Shown: one piece after another, positions 24,701 through 33,017 of the stretch
How positions within the stretch are numbered: position 1 is the stretch's first letter
Layout of the letters: the number at the start of each line of letters is the position of its first letter
Source of the DNA: Allolobophora icterica
Taxonomy: Eukaryota > Annelida > Clitellata > Crassiclitellata > Lumbricidae
Assembly (NCBI GenBank): GCA_963556255.1
Contig: OY744606.1
Coordinates: 72,949,426 to 73,013,425, forward strand
DNA length: 64,000 nt
Direction: 5' to 3'
Made by a program: the position numbers and the translations under genes
Notes under the pieces: generated by a model
Seen by the model: only the letters and a program-made list of their open reading frames with translations
The model's database searches: none
What the model was told of the DNA's origin: nothing

Positions 24701-27700
24701 GAAAATTAGAGTTAGGCCGAATGCATACTAGGACTCACATTCAGCCCATTAGACGATATATCTATTATCCAGTGATAGCATGATGAGAATGGGTTTGGGT
24801 ATGCAGGCCGTATTTTGCCTGACTTTTGACACCTCTACTGAATACACTCCAACCAACTTAATATACTCATAAACATTCATGACCTCTAGGCACAGTGCTT
24901 TGTGTTGGGTCACAGTTATGGCAAACTATAACTTGCAATTTCTCAAAAGTAGCTGTGAATTTACCTACATCGATTTAATTACGGTAGTTTTTGCCTAATT
25001 ATTCAGTAATTCCAGCCCAATCCAGGGTTTTTCCAAAATGGTCAGATATGGTTTCTAAATTTAAGTCAATTTTATGAAGCAAACCTGTTATAAAACACTA
25101 CTTTGTGTTACTTCCAAATGTCACACTGAAACAAGCTTACCAGTACACTGTACATAAGTAAAATTGTCACATTACACTACATTTTTTACTTAAGTACATG
25201 AATTTTCTTTGAGAGGTTCCATTTAATTGTCCACATTCTTCTGTAAAGTAATTGACCATAAAGTGTGCTTTGGCCCTGACCTTTCACAATGCAAAGTAAG
25301 TTTTTAAGTTAAAAGTAAAGTGTTGCAGTCATCAGTACTACTCACAGTTGTTTCTTTCTGCGTTTATTATTAACAGCATGTATGTTGTTTATAGTTCGAG
25401 TTGGAGCAGATCCATAAATGTCACCACAAAAGTGATGTGCCAGTGGCCAGTTCAGAGCAGCCTACAAAATTCATACATCCACACATTTCAATATATATCT
25501 ACAAGTGCACAGATGCATGACGAAAATAACAGAATTTGAGAAACACATCAACTCAGAGAAATATGATATACTGCAATCATCACATCAACTAGCAACGTTA
25601 ACACTTTAACGGATGAGCTGCATTGGTTTCCCAGTCGCCTTTAATGCACTCTCACTGTTAAAGTGTTAAACACAAACTCAAAGAGGATTTCCTTATATCT
25701 TTTTCTTGACTAAACTACACGATAACATAAAATCCAGATGGTGCCAAATGCAAAAAACAAAACTGCAACACAATCTGGAAATTGGAAATCATTAGCTAAA
25801 TTAAATCAAAATAATTCTCTTAAATGAAACAAAATAATACCTACTGCACCATTTATCCAGTCTATGGTCTAACCAAGTCTTAATATTTTGTATCTTGGAC
25901 AGCAGTTCCATAGTCAAATATATCAGTTTAGCTTAACTGAATCAATAACTACTTTAAGTTTTAATGATCAGATCAATAGCTTAGTTTGATCACAATGTAT
26001 ACCGTCGATCAACAGCTAAGCTTGATCAACTTTTGTAGGACAAAAACCAGGCTGACCTCAACTGGTATGCTGCCTCCTCCACACATGGGATCGCAAACGC
26101 TTTCACCTTCTTGAATCTTGCACAGCCTATATATCAAAATAAATCACCTCTAGGTAGTTAATATAAACATTGTTTGACTCTTAAGTATGTTAATTAACAG
26201 CATTTTAACAATTCTGAAAATAGCTCCAGGACCAAAATTACTAATATCTCTCCTGTGAAAGATTTCTTTCGTATATGTATCTGAATTGTCTACACCGCGA
26301 GAGGCGCTTTATAAATGCCCATATACAATACAACACAATACGCTGTCGTCAATATTTAACACAACTTATCCTGTTTTGGGGTGACAACAAGATTTAGTAT
26401 CCCATACAAACACACAATTCTTCCAAGTGCTATTAGCAGTGTTTAATATTAAACAGTAGAATTCTCTTCAAGGTGATCCTGGGAATAAATATAGCTCAGA
26501 TCTCATCTAGCAATTATACCTATGTAATGGGTAAGTACATGATATGCCTCCAGAACCTAATTCCAGGTCTTGAAGTCTCAGAGATGGATTTGTCAGTAAC
26601 TAAACCCTGAAGGGTTTAAGTTCCTTGGAGTATAGTGATCTTGTGAAGATCATTGATGAATACCCTCATGATGATAATCTCCAAAAGTGCTACACACAAT
26701 TCTACTTTATTATTTCATACTTTACCACAACTAAAGTGTTGCACCACATAATTAATTATATTTCTTTTATAATTAATTATATTTCATTTTCTACCTTATG
26801 TACCTTTATACAGACCTGAGCATTCCATAAGCAATAGTAGGTCTTAGCGTTGTCGGCCCAAAGTTACTGATATCTCTCCTGTGAAGGCTTTCTTTCGTAA
26901 GTGCAACACAGACTCGCACATTGTCATCTTCAATATTTAACACGACTTCAATATCAAAGTTCTCCAAGTCAACATTCCATCCGAAGTAATTGTTTATCTC
27001 GCCTCCGAAATGGGCGGCTGCTTGGGGAGACTGGAAGCAATGTTTTGTTCCACTTCTATTACAAGTCGCTCGGTAAGATGGCAGGAGAGGATTTTTTGGT
27101 AGTTTTTGTTTTCCGTGGGAAGAAGACTCCGATAAAGAACTGAGAACTGCTGAAGACGAGTTTTTAGAGACAATATCATCATTTGATTCTTCGTGTGGAA
27201 CAGAATTCTGTCCGGTGCAGGTATCAGAGATCGGATCAGGTGAAACCACAGATGGAGTGGTATCCACAGTTCTGCCATAATTAGGAACGGGGGAGGTTGA
27301 GATTGTGTGTGGAAACTTATAAAACTTGGCCCATACTTGTAACGCTGTAGCCCAGTCCACTCGTGGAACTATGGTTCTCATTTGAGCTAAGGCCTCATCC
27401 TTCAAAGAAAACACAGAATATTAGGCAGACACCAAGAACCTGTCTCTAAATTGCAATAATTAACTTTAAGTAAAACTTTGTAATTCTTTGTATGCTCATA
27501 GGATTCCATTGCTCATGTTTGATTACCCGGCTCTTGATAGTTATCAGACTCTTGATAAATATGCTAATCTGAGCCAATCTGACTTCTACAATTCTGATAT
27601 CATAATGCACAAGTATTGATTGATGGCCACCTAAAGTCAAACTATAGCCACTGTGGGGCGTGGTGGCTCAGTGGTAAGTTCGGCGCCTTGTGACCGGAGG

Positions 27701-30076
27701 GTTGCAGGTTCGAATCCCACTCTAGCCGCTGCGTACGGTCCTTGGGCAAGTCCTTCACTCGCGATTCCTCGTGGCGCTTCGGCGTGAAAACTCCGGCACA
27801 GTATCAAATGCTGTAGACGGGAGCGCCTCTGAGTAGTAGTTGACTTCGAGAGGCGCTATAGAAATATCCGGAATAAAAATTTAAAAAAATTGTGATATTA
27901 ACCTGCCTATTTACAGTGTCCTGTCACATTCTATGCAGAAGCAAAGGTGCAGAGGAATCAAGAACATATAAAATGACATAGTTGATTTAAACATAATAAT
28001 TATCATGCATAAAATTACACAGTCATTGTAATTCAAAATTACAACATTACAAGTTGCGTCAAGACAAAAAGGTCATATCACTGTGAAATTCAAAATCGCT
28101 TCAGACTTTAGAAGCATTCACCAATGTACAGCAGTACTGTAAATTGTATTCGATAATTTTTAAAGCGCTTCTCATGGCACAGAGCATTCAGAAGCGCTCC
28201 CAGTGCGAGAGACCTCCGAGAGAAGAAGGAGGTTTTGAGGTGGGAGAAGGAGGAAGAAACATTACCCAAGAGAATGGAGGAATGGACAGAGGAAGGAAGA
28301 CCATTCCAAAGGGTGGGACCTATGGAGGCAAATGATCTAGTAGTGCATAAGCAAGACAAAAATTGACTCGGTGAATCTGATATTTAATATCAGGCACCTG
28401 AAATAAGCTGGTCAAGTTTTTCAGTTGAAAATCTTATCTTATCTTATCTTATATGATTATTTATAAAGTGCCTCTCACAGTATAGACTATTCAGAGGCGC
28501 TCCCAGCGTGTCAGCCCCGAGGGAAAAGAAAGGTCTTTAGGCAGCGGAGAGAAGAGGGCGAGATCCCAAGCAATATCTTGCTACGGTCATTCCACAGAGA
28601 AGGGCCAAGGATGGTAAAAGCATGATGCTGAGCCATCGAAGTCCTTGCGCGAGGAACAAGTAGATCAAGGCGGTCAGCTGGGCTGGGCATAACAAGCAAA
28701 ATACAACGTTTTCATTACACATCCACTGACAAATTCTCTTAAGTAAGAGTTTGACGATGCATTCAAATGAATCAGAATTACTCACAAGTGAAGCGGAAAA
28801 TGGGAAATTTGAACAACGGTTCAGAACAAGCAACACGTTGTCAACGCTTCGAAGACTCATAACCTGGGAAAAAGAGAAACAAAAAATAATCAAGTTGCAA
28901 AAAACTGCAAGTCATGTTTATGGCTATTTAGAAAAGTTTGACATGTTTAAAGATTTTAGCAATCTAACCAAATAGCACTGTAACAAGAATGAGAATCAGG
29001 AGACAAATTTCTAAAGTACTGTAAATTACACTTTGAACGAAAGGTCTGTGCAGAAATTGCAAGCAGAGAGAAGCTGTTGTGCAAAGACGTTGGTTGCACT
29101 TATGTATACAGCAATTATCAAATTTTGAACAAACAGTTGTAGGAGTGAACAAAAGTGTAAAGTGGAAGTGTCAAGTGGATTGGCACCCCAATCAACCTGC
29201 ACATCTTCCACCTACGACTTGTAAATAACTGAAAAAGATAGGCAGCTCAGAGGATTGGAGTTGTAAACAACTGATACTGATCATAATATTTATTCAAGTA
29301 TTTTATGTCCCATATTTGCCTCTCTCTTGACCGGTTCCCTGAGCTACGTCATGTAGACACAGATCAGCCAAGTGATAAGTGGCAGATTTATTCAAACCGC
29401 ATTTTAAATCAGTAAAGTAATTTAACAGGTATTGAACTCATATAATGAAACAGGCATTTAAACCATCTAATGAAAGTTATTTAAAAATAGGAGTGTTGTG
29501 GCGATGCTTAGGGGGTTCAATTGACAATGCAGGCAAGAGCAAGTGCTGAGATTGGATTCGAGCACCAATTTGAATAAGTTTCTGCCTCAGACATCCGCAG
29601 GTCTTCACGATCACGCTCTAAGGAGAGCTGACCAATAGAACCAATAGTCTCCCAGATGCTGTGAACATTAAACAGATGTGCCAGCAGGTGATTTTAAAAG
29701 TACCCTTTGCTTTCTCTCTACCACTTCTCTGTAACGTTATATAGCATGATGACAGAGATCTGCGATGTGGTAAACCAAAGAGAACCGCATGGCTCCAATG
29801 AAGTACTTAATTCGCTCATTCAATGAAACTCTGTACCTTCTGAACATTTTCGATCGGAATCAACATATTCACACGGCCTCTGCTAGTCCAAGCCGTCGCA
29901 CCAAATTTTTCTTCGACTTCTTCTTTTGCCAGTGGCTCAAATCCTGATACAACCGTGGCTTCAATTTCGCAGACATTTCCATCTGAGCAAACTGAGAAAT
30001 CTGGCAATTCTTTGCGTAAATGGTCGCCCCCTTCCATTTTATCAGCTGTCACGTTTTCTTCCACGCCCGTCGCCAT
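12649..30076 (-). CDS. THUMPD3: THUMPD3-like tRNA (guanine-N2)-methyltransferase, nine coding exons
   Basis: Class I SAM-dependent RNA methyltransferase with an N-terminal THUMP RNA-binding domain. The known vertebrate enzyme works with TRMT112 and forms N2-methylguanosine at tRNA position 6 (and 7 in some tRNAs). The exons are 30076-29837, 28863-28786, 27399-26816, 26126-26057, 25461-25346, 21269-21182, 20402-20389, 15709-15586 and 12774-12649. All phases join without a break to about 479 residues (human about 507). Visible landmarks are the ferredoxin-like start (EATVVSGFEPLAKEEVEEKF, exon 1), the THUMP core ending SLHRRDISNFGPTTLRPT (exon 3), SAM motif I VCDPMCGGGSIPVE (residues 311-324), motif IV TDMPFGKR (390-397) and the C-terminal VNIGGLAASVYLL. 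Human has DLPFGK where this gene has DMPFGK. Exon assignment rests on my memory of the family and on splice signals, not on an alignment. Confidence 0.93.
12848..13060 (-). repeat. Unclassified SINE-like repeat M, copy 2
   Basis: TAGCGACCGCATAAGGTCTC, TTGATCGGGTGAGA, CACCGCTGCCC and TACGCCCAGAGACCCCTTGA align with the copies at 10061 and 63818. Read on the minus strand, the copy ends beside AAACGTTTACATTTACG, a TTTACA-type tail like that of the LINE at 4085. It lies in the last THUMPD3 intron. Confidence 0.65.
13430..13540 (+). mobile_element. CR1/L2-like LINE 3' untranslated end, third copy
   Basis: CACCGGCGAATAACCTGGAC, CCCTGACGCCGCTTTCGTGT and GGCGCTGATAAATTTAGGAG match 4755-4822 closely. 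No coding sequence remains. Confidence 0.7.
13541..15585. other. THUMPD3 intron sequence without recognisable gene
   Basis: Unique-looking AT-rich DNA inside the THUMPD3 intron between exons 8 and 9. I read no exon of the gene here: exons 8 and 9 join in phase without residues missing. Confidence 0.5.
15586..15709 (-). CDS. THUMPD3: THUMPD3 exon 8
   Basis: Acceptor AATATTGTAG, donor AAG|GTTACT, 124 nt. It completes the Arg codon and encodes IGSRLSNWHLYPRLLNELAR, then VSKLETGRACLLTHDRKCIT and a Lys. The W-x-LYP and TGRACLLT words are conserved in the family. Confidence 0.9.
16090..17655. mobile_element. hAT-like element with CATAGGCGTAAT / CAGGGACGTAAC ends
   Basis: Left end CATAGGCGTAATTTACGGGG; right end, reverse-complemented, CAGGGACGTAACTTTCGTC. 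A perfect 8-bp duplication gtcagaag lies at 16082-16089 and 17656-17663. Its length is 1,566 bp, without a transposase I can read. The interior is mainly a degenerate repeat array (16300-17080). It sits in a THUMPD3 intron. Confidence 0.88.
16300..17080. repeat. Degenerate tandem array inside the 16090 element
   Basis: At least ten copies of a unit containing GAAATCACAATGCAATTATT followed by CAAGATGTTGCTAAGGCAA-like words and CCTCT, at irregular 50-80 bp spacing. The array is specific to this element. Confidence 0.75.
17665..18530 (+). mobile_element. CR1-like LINE, reverse transcriptase C-terminal half
   Basis: Translates across frameshifts to LGVHFDSCMTM, RRIKTIRRFIPTSTAVILVH, VDYYNSL, CLITYKALNDLMPD, then FAGPTAWNNLHDHVKNAPSL and ESFKSQL. 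This is the usual order at the end of CR1-type ORF2. The 3' end is GCACTATGTAAATCATC with a (TTA)n tail. Multiple stops show it is dead. Confidence 0.87.
18775..18905 (-). mobile_element. tRNA-derived SINE
   Basis: On the minus strand it has an A-box-like ATAGTATAGTGGGTAGGATG and a B-box-like GGGATTCAAATTCCC about 35 nt further on, followed by a non-tRNA body. It lies in the THUMPD3 intron. Confidence 0.72.
19270..19430. repeat. About 36-bp tandem repeat, four copies
   Basis: The unit begins GCCCAAAACCAGGGTTGA and ends CATTCACTG-like. Copies start near 19280, 19317, 19353 and 19389. Confidence 0.75.
19560..19740 (+). mobile_element. tRNA-derived SINE
   Basis: A-box region TAGCGGACTGGTTAGAGTG and B-box GGTTCGAGCCTC, correctly spaced, then a body ending GGAATAAACTCCCATAAAAT. 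It lies in the THUMPD3 intron. Confidence 0.72.
20020..20225 (-). mobile_element. tRNA-derived SINE with (ATC)n tail
   Basis: Minus strand: GTAGCGGTATGTTTTGTGCC, then B-box GGTTCGAATCTAC, then CCTTGGACAAGTTGCTCACC, and a 3' part with AAGGCAATGGGAACCACCTC and an ATC-rich tail. The body word CCTTGG-CAAGT is shared with the SINE at 27655. The 3' word resembles the LINE at 36890-37250. Confidence 0.72.
20389..20402 (-). CDS. THUMPD3: THUMPD3 exon 7, a 14-nt microexon encoding PFGK(R)
   Basis: The exon is CCTTTTGGGAAAAG, between a T-rich acceptor (TTTTATTTTACAG) and the donor GTAAGG. The preceding exon ends ...VTDM in phase 0 and the next begins G-ATT-GGT, so the product reads TDM-PFGKR-IGSRLSNW. 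That is exactly the conserved motif IV of THUMPD3 (TDLPFGKR-GS). Sequence, both splice sites and both phases agree, so coincidence is unlikely. Confidence 0.88.
20800..21040 (-). mobile_element. LINE fragment with reverse transcriptase motif GVPQGSVL
   Basis: The minus-strand translation includes ERLATSHGLTGQ and YGVPQGSVLYPLLFLLYY, the conserved palm motif of CR1/L2-type reverse transcriptases (normally GVPQGSVLGPLLF). It is a short internal fragment in the intron between THUMPD3 exons 6 and 7. Confidence 0.82.
21182..21269 (-). CDS. THUMPD3: THUMPD3 exon 6
   Basis: Acceptor TATCTTTTCAG, donor ATG|GTATGG, 88 nt. It completes a Leu codon and encodes NRVNIDVFRWDACSLPMKDN then SVDVFVTDM, the strand leading into catalytic motif IV. 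Ends in phase 0. Confidence 0.9.
22076..22170. repeat. Four hairpins GACTGCTTCGCAGTC
   Basis: The word ACTGCTTCGCAGT (stem ACTGC/GCAGT, loop TTC) occurs near 22076, 22104, 22131 and 22156, separated by short G/C-rich spacers. Confidence 0.85.
22335..22495. repeat. About 80-bp tandem duplication
   Basis: ATTATTAATGACGTTGGGGA, CCATAAATAGAACCGCTT and GCAGTGGAAGAGGCG occur twice in tandem with few mismatches. Confidence 0.85.
22690..24251. other. THUMPD3 intron, no other gene supported
   Basis: AT-rich DNA with short open frames only. None resembles THUMPD3: exons 5 and 6 already join in phase. The 12-bp palindrome TCCGGATCCGGA lies near 23375. Confidence 0.45.
24252..24601. mobile_element. hAT MITE with CAGTGGTCACCAACC ends
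   Basis: The left end CAGTGGTCACCAACC and right end (reverse complement) CAGTGGTCTCCAACC match at 14 of 15 positions. A perfect 8-bp duplication acccagaa lies at 24244-24251 and 24602-24609. The interior has four tandem units of 31 bp based on GCGGCTCCCAAAAGTTCCTA. The termini are of a well-known hAT type (CAGTGGTCnCCAACC). Confidence 0.92.
25346..25461 (-). CDS. THUMPD3: THUMPD3 exon 5
   Basis: Acceptor ATTTTGTAG, donor CAACT|GTGAGT, 116 nt. It encodes AALNWPLAHHFCGDIYGSAP and then TRTINNIH. This corresponds to the motif II region (W-x-x-x-x-x-x-x-GD) of the methyltransferase. Ends in phase 2. Confidence 0.87.
25602..25665. mobile_element. Tiny TTAA-flanked inverted-repeat element
   Basis: TTAACACTTTAAC and GTTAAAGTGTTAA form a 13-bp perfect inverted repeat including a flanking TTAA on each side (25598-25601, 25666-25669). 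This is the signature of piggyBac-type or other TTAA-targeting MITEs. At 64 bp it is very short. Confidence 0.55.
26057..26126 (-). CDS. THUMPD3: THUMPD3 exon 4 (SAM motif I)
   Basis: Acceptor GATATATAG, donor GAG|GTCAGC, 70 nt. It completes the Arg codon of exon 3 and encodes LCKIQEGESVCDPMCGG then GSIPVE, the SAM-binding DPMCG-G motif. Confidence 0.9.
26225..26372 (-). pseudogene. Decayed partial duplicate of THUMPD3 exon 3, interrupted by a LINE/SINE tail
   Basis: 26225-26275 matches exon 3 at 26859-26906. On the minus strand the encoded words are TKEIFHRRDISNFGP here and TKESLHRRDISNFGP in the exon. 26341-26372 matches the next part (VLNIDDS here, VLNIEDD in the exon). Between them (about 26286-26340) lies a GAGAGGCGCTTTATAAAT repeat tail. 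The copy has no matching splice sites that I can see. Confidence 0.78.
26816..27399 (-). CDS. THUMPD3: THUMPD3 exon 3 (THUMP domain)
   Basis: Acceptor TTTTCTTTGAAG before GATGAG, donor CTCAG|GTCTGT, 584 nt, ending in phase 2. It opens with DEALAQMRTIVPRVDWATAL and has a Ser-rich linker. It then gives the THUMP core: ATCNRSGTKHCF, AAAHFGG, NFDIEVVLNI and SLHRRDISNFGPTTLRPTIA. The last codon (Arg) is completed by exon 4. Confidence 0.93.
27655..27885 (+). mobile_element. tRNA-derived SINE with LINE-like 3' tail
   Basis: A-box GTGGCTCAGTGGTAAGTTC and B-box GGTTCGAATCCCAC, body CCTTGGGCAAGTCCTTCAC, and 3' end GAGCGCCTCTGAGTAGTAG...GAGAGGCGCTATAGAAATAT. The 3' end matches the LINE tails at 28430-28500 and 62010-62065. 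It lies in the THUMPD3 intron between exons 2 and 3. Confidence 0.85.
28140..28365 (-). mobile_element. L2/CR1-like LINE, ORF2 C-terminus
   Basis: The minus-strand translation contains TTRSFASIGPTLWNGLPSSV and SSSFSHLKTSFFSRRSLALG, the common end of CR1/L2-type ORF2. Fragment in the THUMPD3 intron. Confidence 0.8.
28430..28700 (-). mobile_element. L2/CR1-like LINE 3' end with (AGATA)n tail
   Basis: Minus strand: LLVPRARTSMAQHHAFTILG, PSLWND, LRCLKTFLFPRG and a stop. Then GGGAGCGCCTCTGAATAGTC, GAGAGGCACTTTATAAATAA and AAGATAAGATAAGAT repeats. The start of the fragment lies just downstream of THUMPD3 exon 2. Confidence 0.85.
28786..28863 (-). CDS. THUMPD3: THUMPD3 exon 2
   Basis: Acceptor CTTTTTCCCAG before GTTATG and donor CTT|GTGAGT, 78 nt, phase 0 on both sides. 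It encodes VMSLRSVDNVLLVL followed by 12 more residues; LRSVDN is a conserved THUMPD3 landmark. Confidence 0.88.
29837..30076 (-). CDS. THUMPD3: THUMPD3 exon 1
   Basis: Starts at the ATG at 30076 and encodes 80 residues, ending ...IENVQK. The donor is AAG|GTACAG (phase 0). It holds the N-terminal ferredoxin-like part, with SRGRVNMLIPIENVQKV typical of the family. The upstream 100 bp (30077-30177) is likely 5' untranslated or promoter sequence, followed by a SINE. Confidence 0.92.
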
Positions 30077-30177
30077 CTTTATGTCCTCACCATGGCCACT
30101 GCTCTTCGTTCACCCAGAGTATGATCGGAGCATACGATAAGTATAAAATCTGTTCATTGTCTGGAACAGAAGTAGAG

Positions 30178-30400
30178 ATCCTGAGTGGCCGAGTGGGTTT
30201 GTAGCCCGCTAGCCACGCCGGCGGCCCGGGTTCGATTCCCGGTCGGTCGGTTTCTCAGAGATTAATTTCTCGGATCTTTACTGCGGGTGGCTCGGTCGCA
30301 ATATAAACGTGGAGTACGAGGTTGTACTCTGCCTCCGACACTGATCATCTTCGATATGAAAAAGTGTCGTTAAGCCGATATACAACAAGTGGAACAGAAG
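30178..30400 (+). mobile_element. tRNA-derived SINE close to the THUMPD3 start
   Basis: A-box GAGTGGCCGAGTGGGTTTG and B-box GGGTTCGATTCCCGG are near-consensus, as in Leu/Ser-type tRNA heads. The body runs to AAGCCGATATACAACAAG. It lies about 100 bp upstream of the THUMPD3 ATG, so it may affect that promoter (inference). Confidence 0.83.
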
Positions 30401-30689
30401 CGAGTACAATTATGATTAGATCGAACTATAGCTACTGGCTACGTGTAGCTATAGGAACAGAACAACTGTCGTCTGCCACCGAGGCCCACCGACTGCTATT
30501 ATAAACTTTGTGGTTTTATACTACAACTGTTTCTAGTACTCCGTTTTACTTTCAGCGGGCGTCATGGTCACATTTTGTGCCCTAATTATGAAGTAATGCA
30601 TGGGCTTCTTATCAATTAGGCCTATATTAATAAGCGCAGGACACCAGCTTATTCACAAGAACTGTGTCAAATCAGAGGAGTTTTGCAGT

Positions 30690-32285
30690 GGTAGGAGGAA
30701 GAGTGGGGATGGAGGGATGGAGGAAGAGAAGCAATGGAGGGTTGGAGGAAGAGAGGGAATTGAGGGTAGGAGGAAGAGTGGGAATGGAGGGTTGGAGGAA
30801 AAGAGGGAATGGAGCGTTGGGGGAAGAGAGGGAATGGAGGGTAGGAGGAAGAGTGGGAATGGAGGGTTGGAGGAAGAGAGGCAATGGAGGATTGGAGGAA
30901 GAGAGTAAATGGAGGGTTGGAGGAAGGGAGGCAATGGAGGGTTGGAGGAAGAGAGGGAATGGAGGGTAGGAGGAAGAGGGGCAATGGAGGTTTGGAGGAA
31001 GAGAGGAATGGAGGGTTGGAGGAAGAGAGGCAATGGAGGGTTGGAGGAAGAGAGGCAATGGAGGGTTGGAGGAAGAGAGGGAATGGAGGGTAGGAGGAAG
31101 AGAGGCAATGGAGGGTAGGGGGAAGAGAGGCAATGGAGGGTTGGAGGAAGAGAGGCAATGGAGTGTTGGAGGAAGAGAGGAATGGAGGGTTGGAGGAAGA
31201 GAGGCAATGGAGGGTAGGAGGAAGAGAGGCAATGGAGGGTAGGAGGAAGAGAGGCAATGGAGTGTTGGAGGAAGAGCGGAATGGAGGGTAGGAGGAAGAG
31301 AGGCAATGGAGGGTTGGAGGAAGAGGGGCAATGGAGGGTTGGAGGAAGGGAGGCAATGGAGGGTTGGAGGAAGAGTGGGAATGGAGGGTTGGAGGAAGAG
31401 AGGGAATGGAGGGTTGGAGGAAGAGATGGAATGGAGGGTAGGAGGAAGAGTGGGAATGGAGGGTTGGAGGAAGAGAGGCAATGGAGGGTAGGAGGAAGAG
31501 GGGCAATGGAGGTTTGGAGGAAGAGAGGCAATGGAGGGTTGGAGGAAGAGAGGCAATGGAGGGTAGGAGGAAGAGGGGCAATGGAGGTTTGGAGGAAGAG
31601 AGGCAATGGAGGGTTGGAGGAAGAGAGGCAATGGAGGGTTGGAGGAAGAGAGGAATGGAGGGTTGGAGGAAGAGAGGCAATGGAGGGTTGGAGGAAGAGA
31701 GGCAATGGAGGGTTGGAGGAAGAGAGGGAGTGGAGGTAGGAGGAAGAGAGGCAATGGAGGGTAGGAGGAAGAGAGGCATTGTTGGGTTGGAGGAAGAGAG
31801 GAATGGAGGGTAGGAGGAAGAGAGGCAATGGAGGTTTGGAGGAAGAGAGGCAATGGAGGGTTGGAGGAAGAGAGGCAATGGAGGATTTAAGGAAGAGAGG
31901 AATGGAGGGTTGGAGGAAGAGAGGCAATGGAGGGTTGGAGGAAGAGAGGCAATGGAGTGTTGGAGGAAGAGAGGAATGGAGGGTTGGAGGAAGAGAGGCA
32001 ATGGAGGGTAGGAGGAAGAGAGGCAATGGAGGGTAGGAGGAAGAGAGGCAATGGAGTGTTGGAGGAAGAGCGGAATGGAGGGTAGGAGGAAGAGAGGAAT
32101 GGAGGTTTGGAGGAAGAGAGGCAATGGAGGGCTGGAGGAAGAGAGGCAATGGAGGGTTGGAGGAAGAGAGGCAATGGAGGTTTGGAGGAAGAGAGGCAAT
32201 GGAGGGTTGGAGGAAGAGAGGAATGGAGGGTAGGAGGAAGAGAGGCAATGGAGGGTTGGAGGAAGAGAGGAATGGAGGGAGGGAG
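30690..32285. repeat. 25-bp minisatellite, roughly 64 units
   Basis: The unit is GGAGGAAGAGAGGCAATGGAGGGTT with variants (24-bp units lacking GC, TTTGG or TAGG in place of TTGG, GGAATG). The plus strand is almost free of C. All three frames stay open over long stretches on both strands because neither strand of the unit has a stop in any frame. The array is about 0.6 kb upstream of the THUMPD3 start. Confidence 0.97.
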
Positions 32286-32746
32286 GGAGGAAGTGGGATC
32301 GGAATGAAGTTGGATTTGTAGGGTCAGTGCTTATGTGTCTTGTCTTTACTCGTCCTCAATGCGACGATTGGCCACAGCATGAACAATAATTATTTTATTC
32401 CGCCCACTTTTGTTTCGCCCACTTTTGTTTCCTGTCTCTTTCGATAGGCCCCTAATTAGACTTTAAGTTATCAATCCCTTCCATTTTAGAGCTTCCCTGA
32501 GCTCTTAATCCATGGACTGTGATTTGGATTATCTCCTTCTCCAGACAATCACCACTCTACTCCAACACATGACCGAAATATGAAACTTCTTCTGCTGGAT
32601 TGATCCACGGAGGCTTACTTGTACTCTAGCGGTCTCCAACACCCACTCGCTTCACGCTTGTCTTCCTCGAAGTTCATGATTCCTCGAGGATCTGCTGCAT
32701 ACACTGCATTTCAATGCGACTTCCTTCTATTTGACAACCTCTGGGG

Positions 32747-32954
32747 CAGTGTGATTCTCGTTAACGTTAACGATAACGAAAATGTTCGTTAACGAACAAA
32801 AAATGATTTCGTTAACGATAACTATAACTGTAACTAAAAAGTTTCATTAACTATATGACTATAACTATAACGAAAATAACACTAACTAAAATTCATCGGT
32901 ATTTTCGTTAATGAAATAAAAAAGTGCAATATGATGATGATAATGATGATGATG

Positions 32955-33017
<63 letters not shown>

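Noticed and set aside
27655..27735. Possible genuine tRNA gene (also at 30178, 19560, 18775)
   Set aside because: A and B boxes are present, but the acceptor stem does not close and each head continues into a dispersed SINE body, so these are SINEs.
30653..32248. Long open frames (up to 531 codons, minus strand) rich in Leu/Pro/Ser
   Set aside because: They arise because the 25-bp minisatellite has no stop codon in any frame on either strand. There is no start context, splice site or non-repeat domain.
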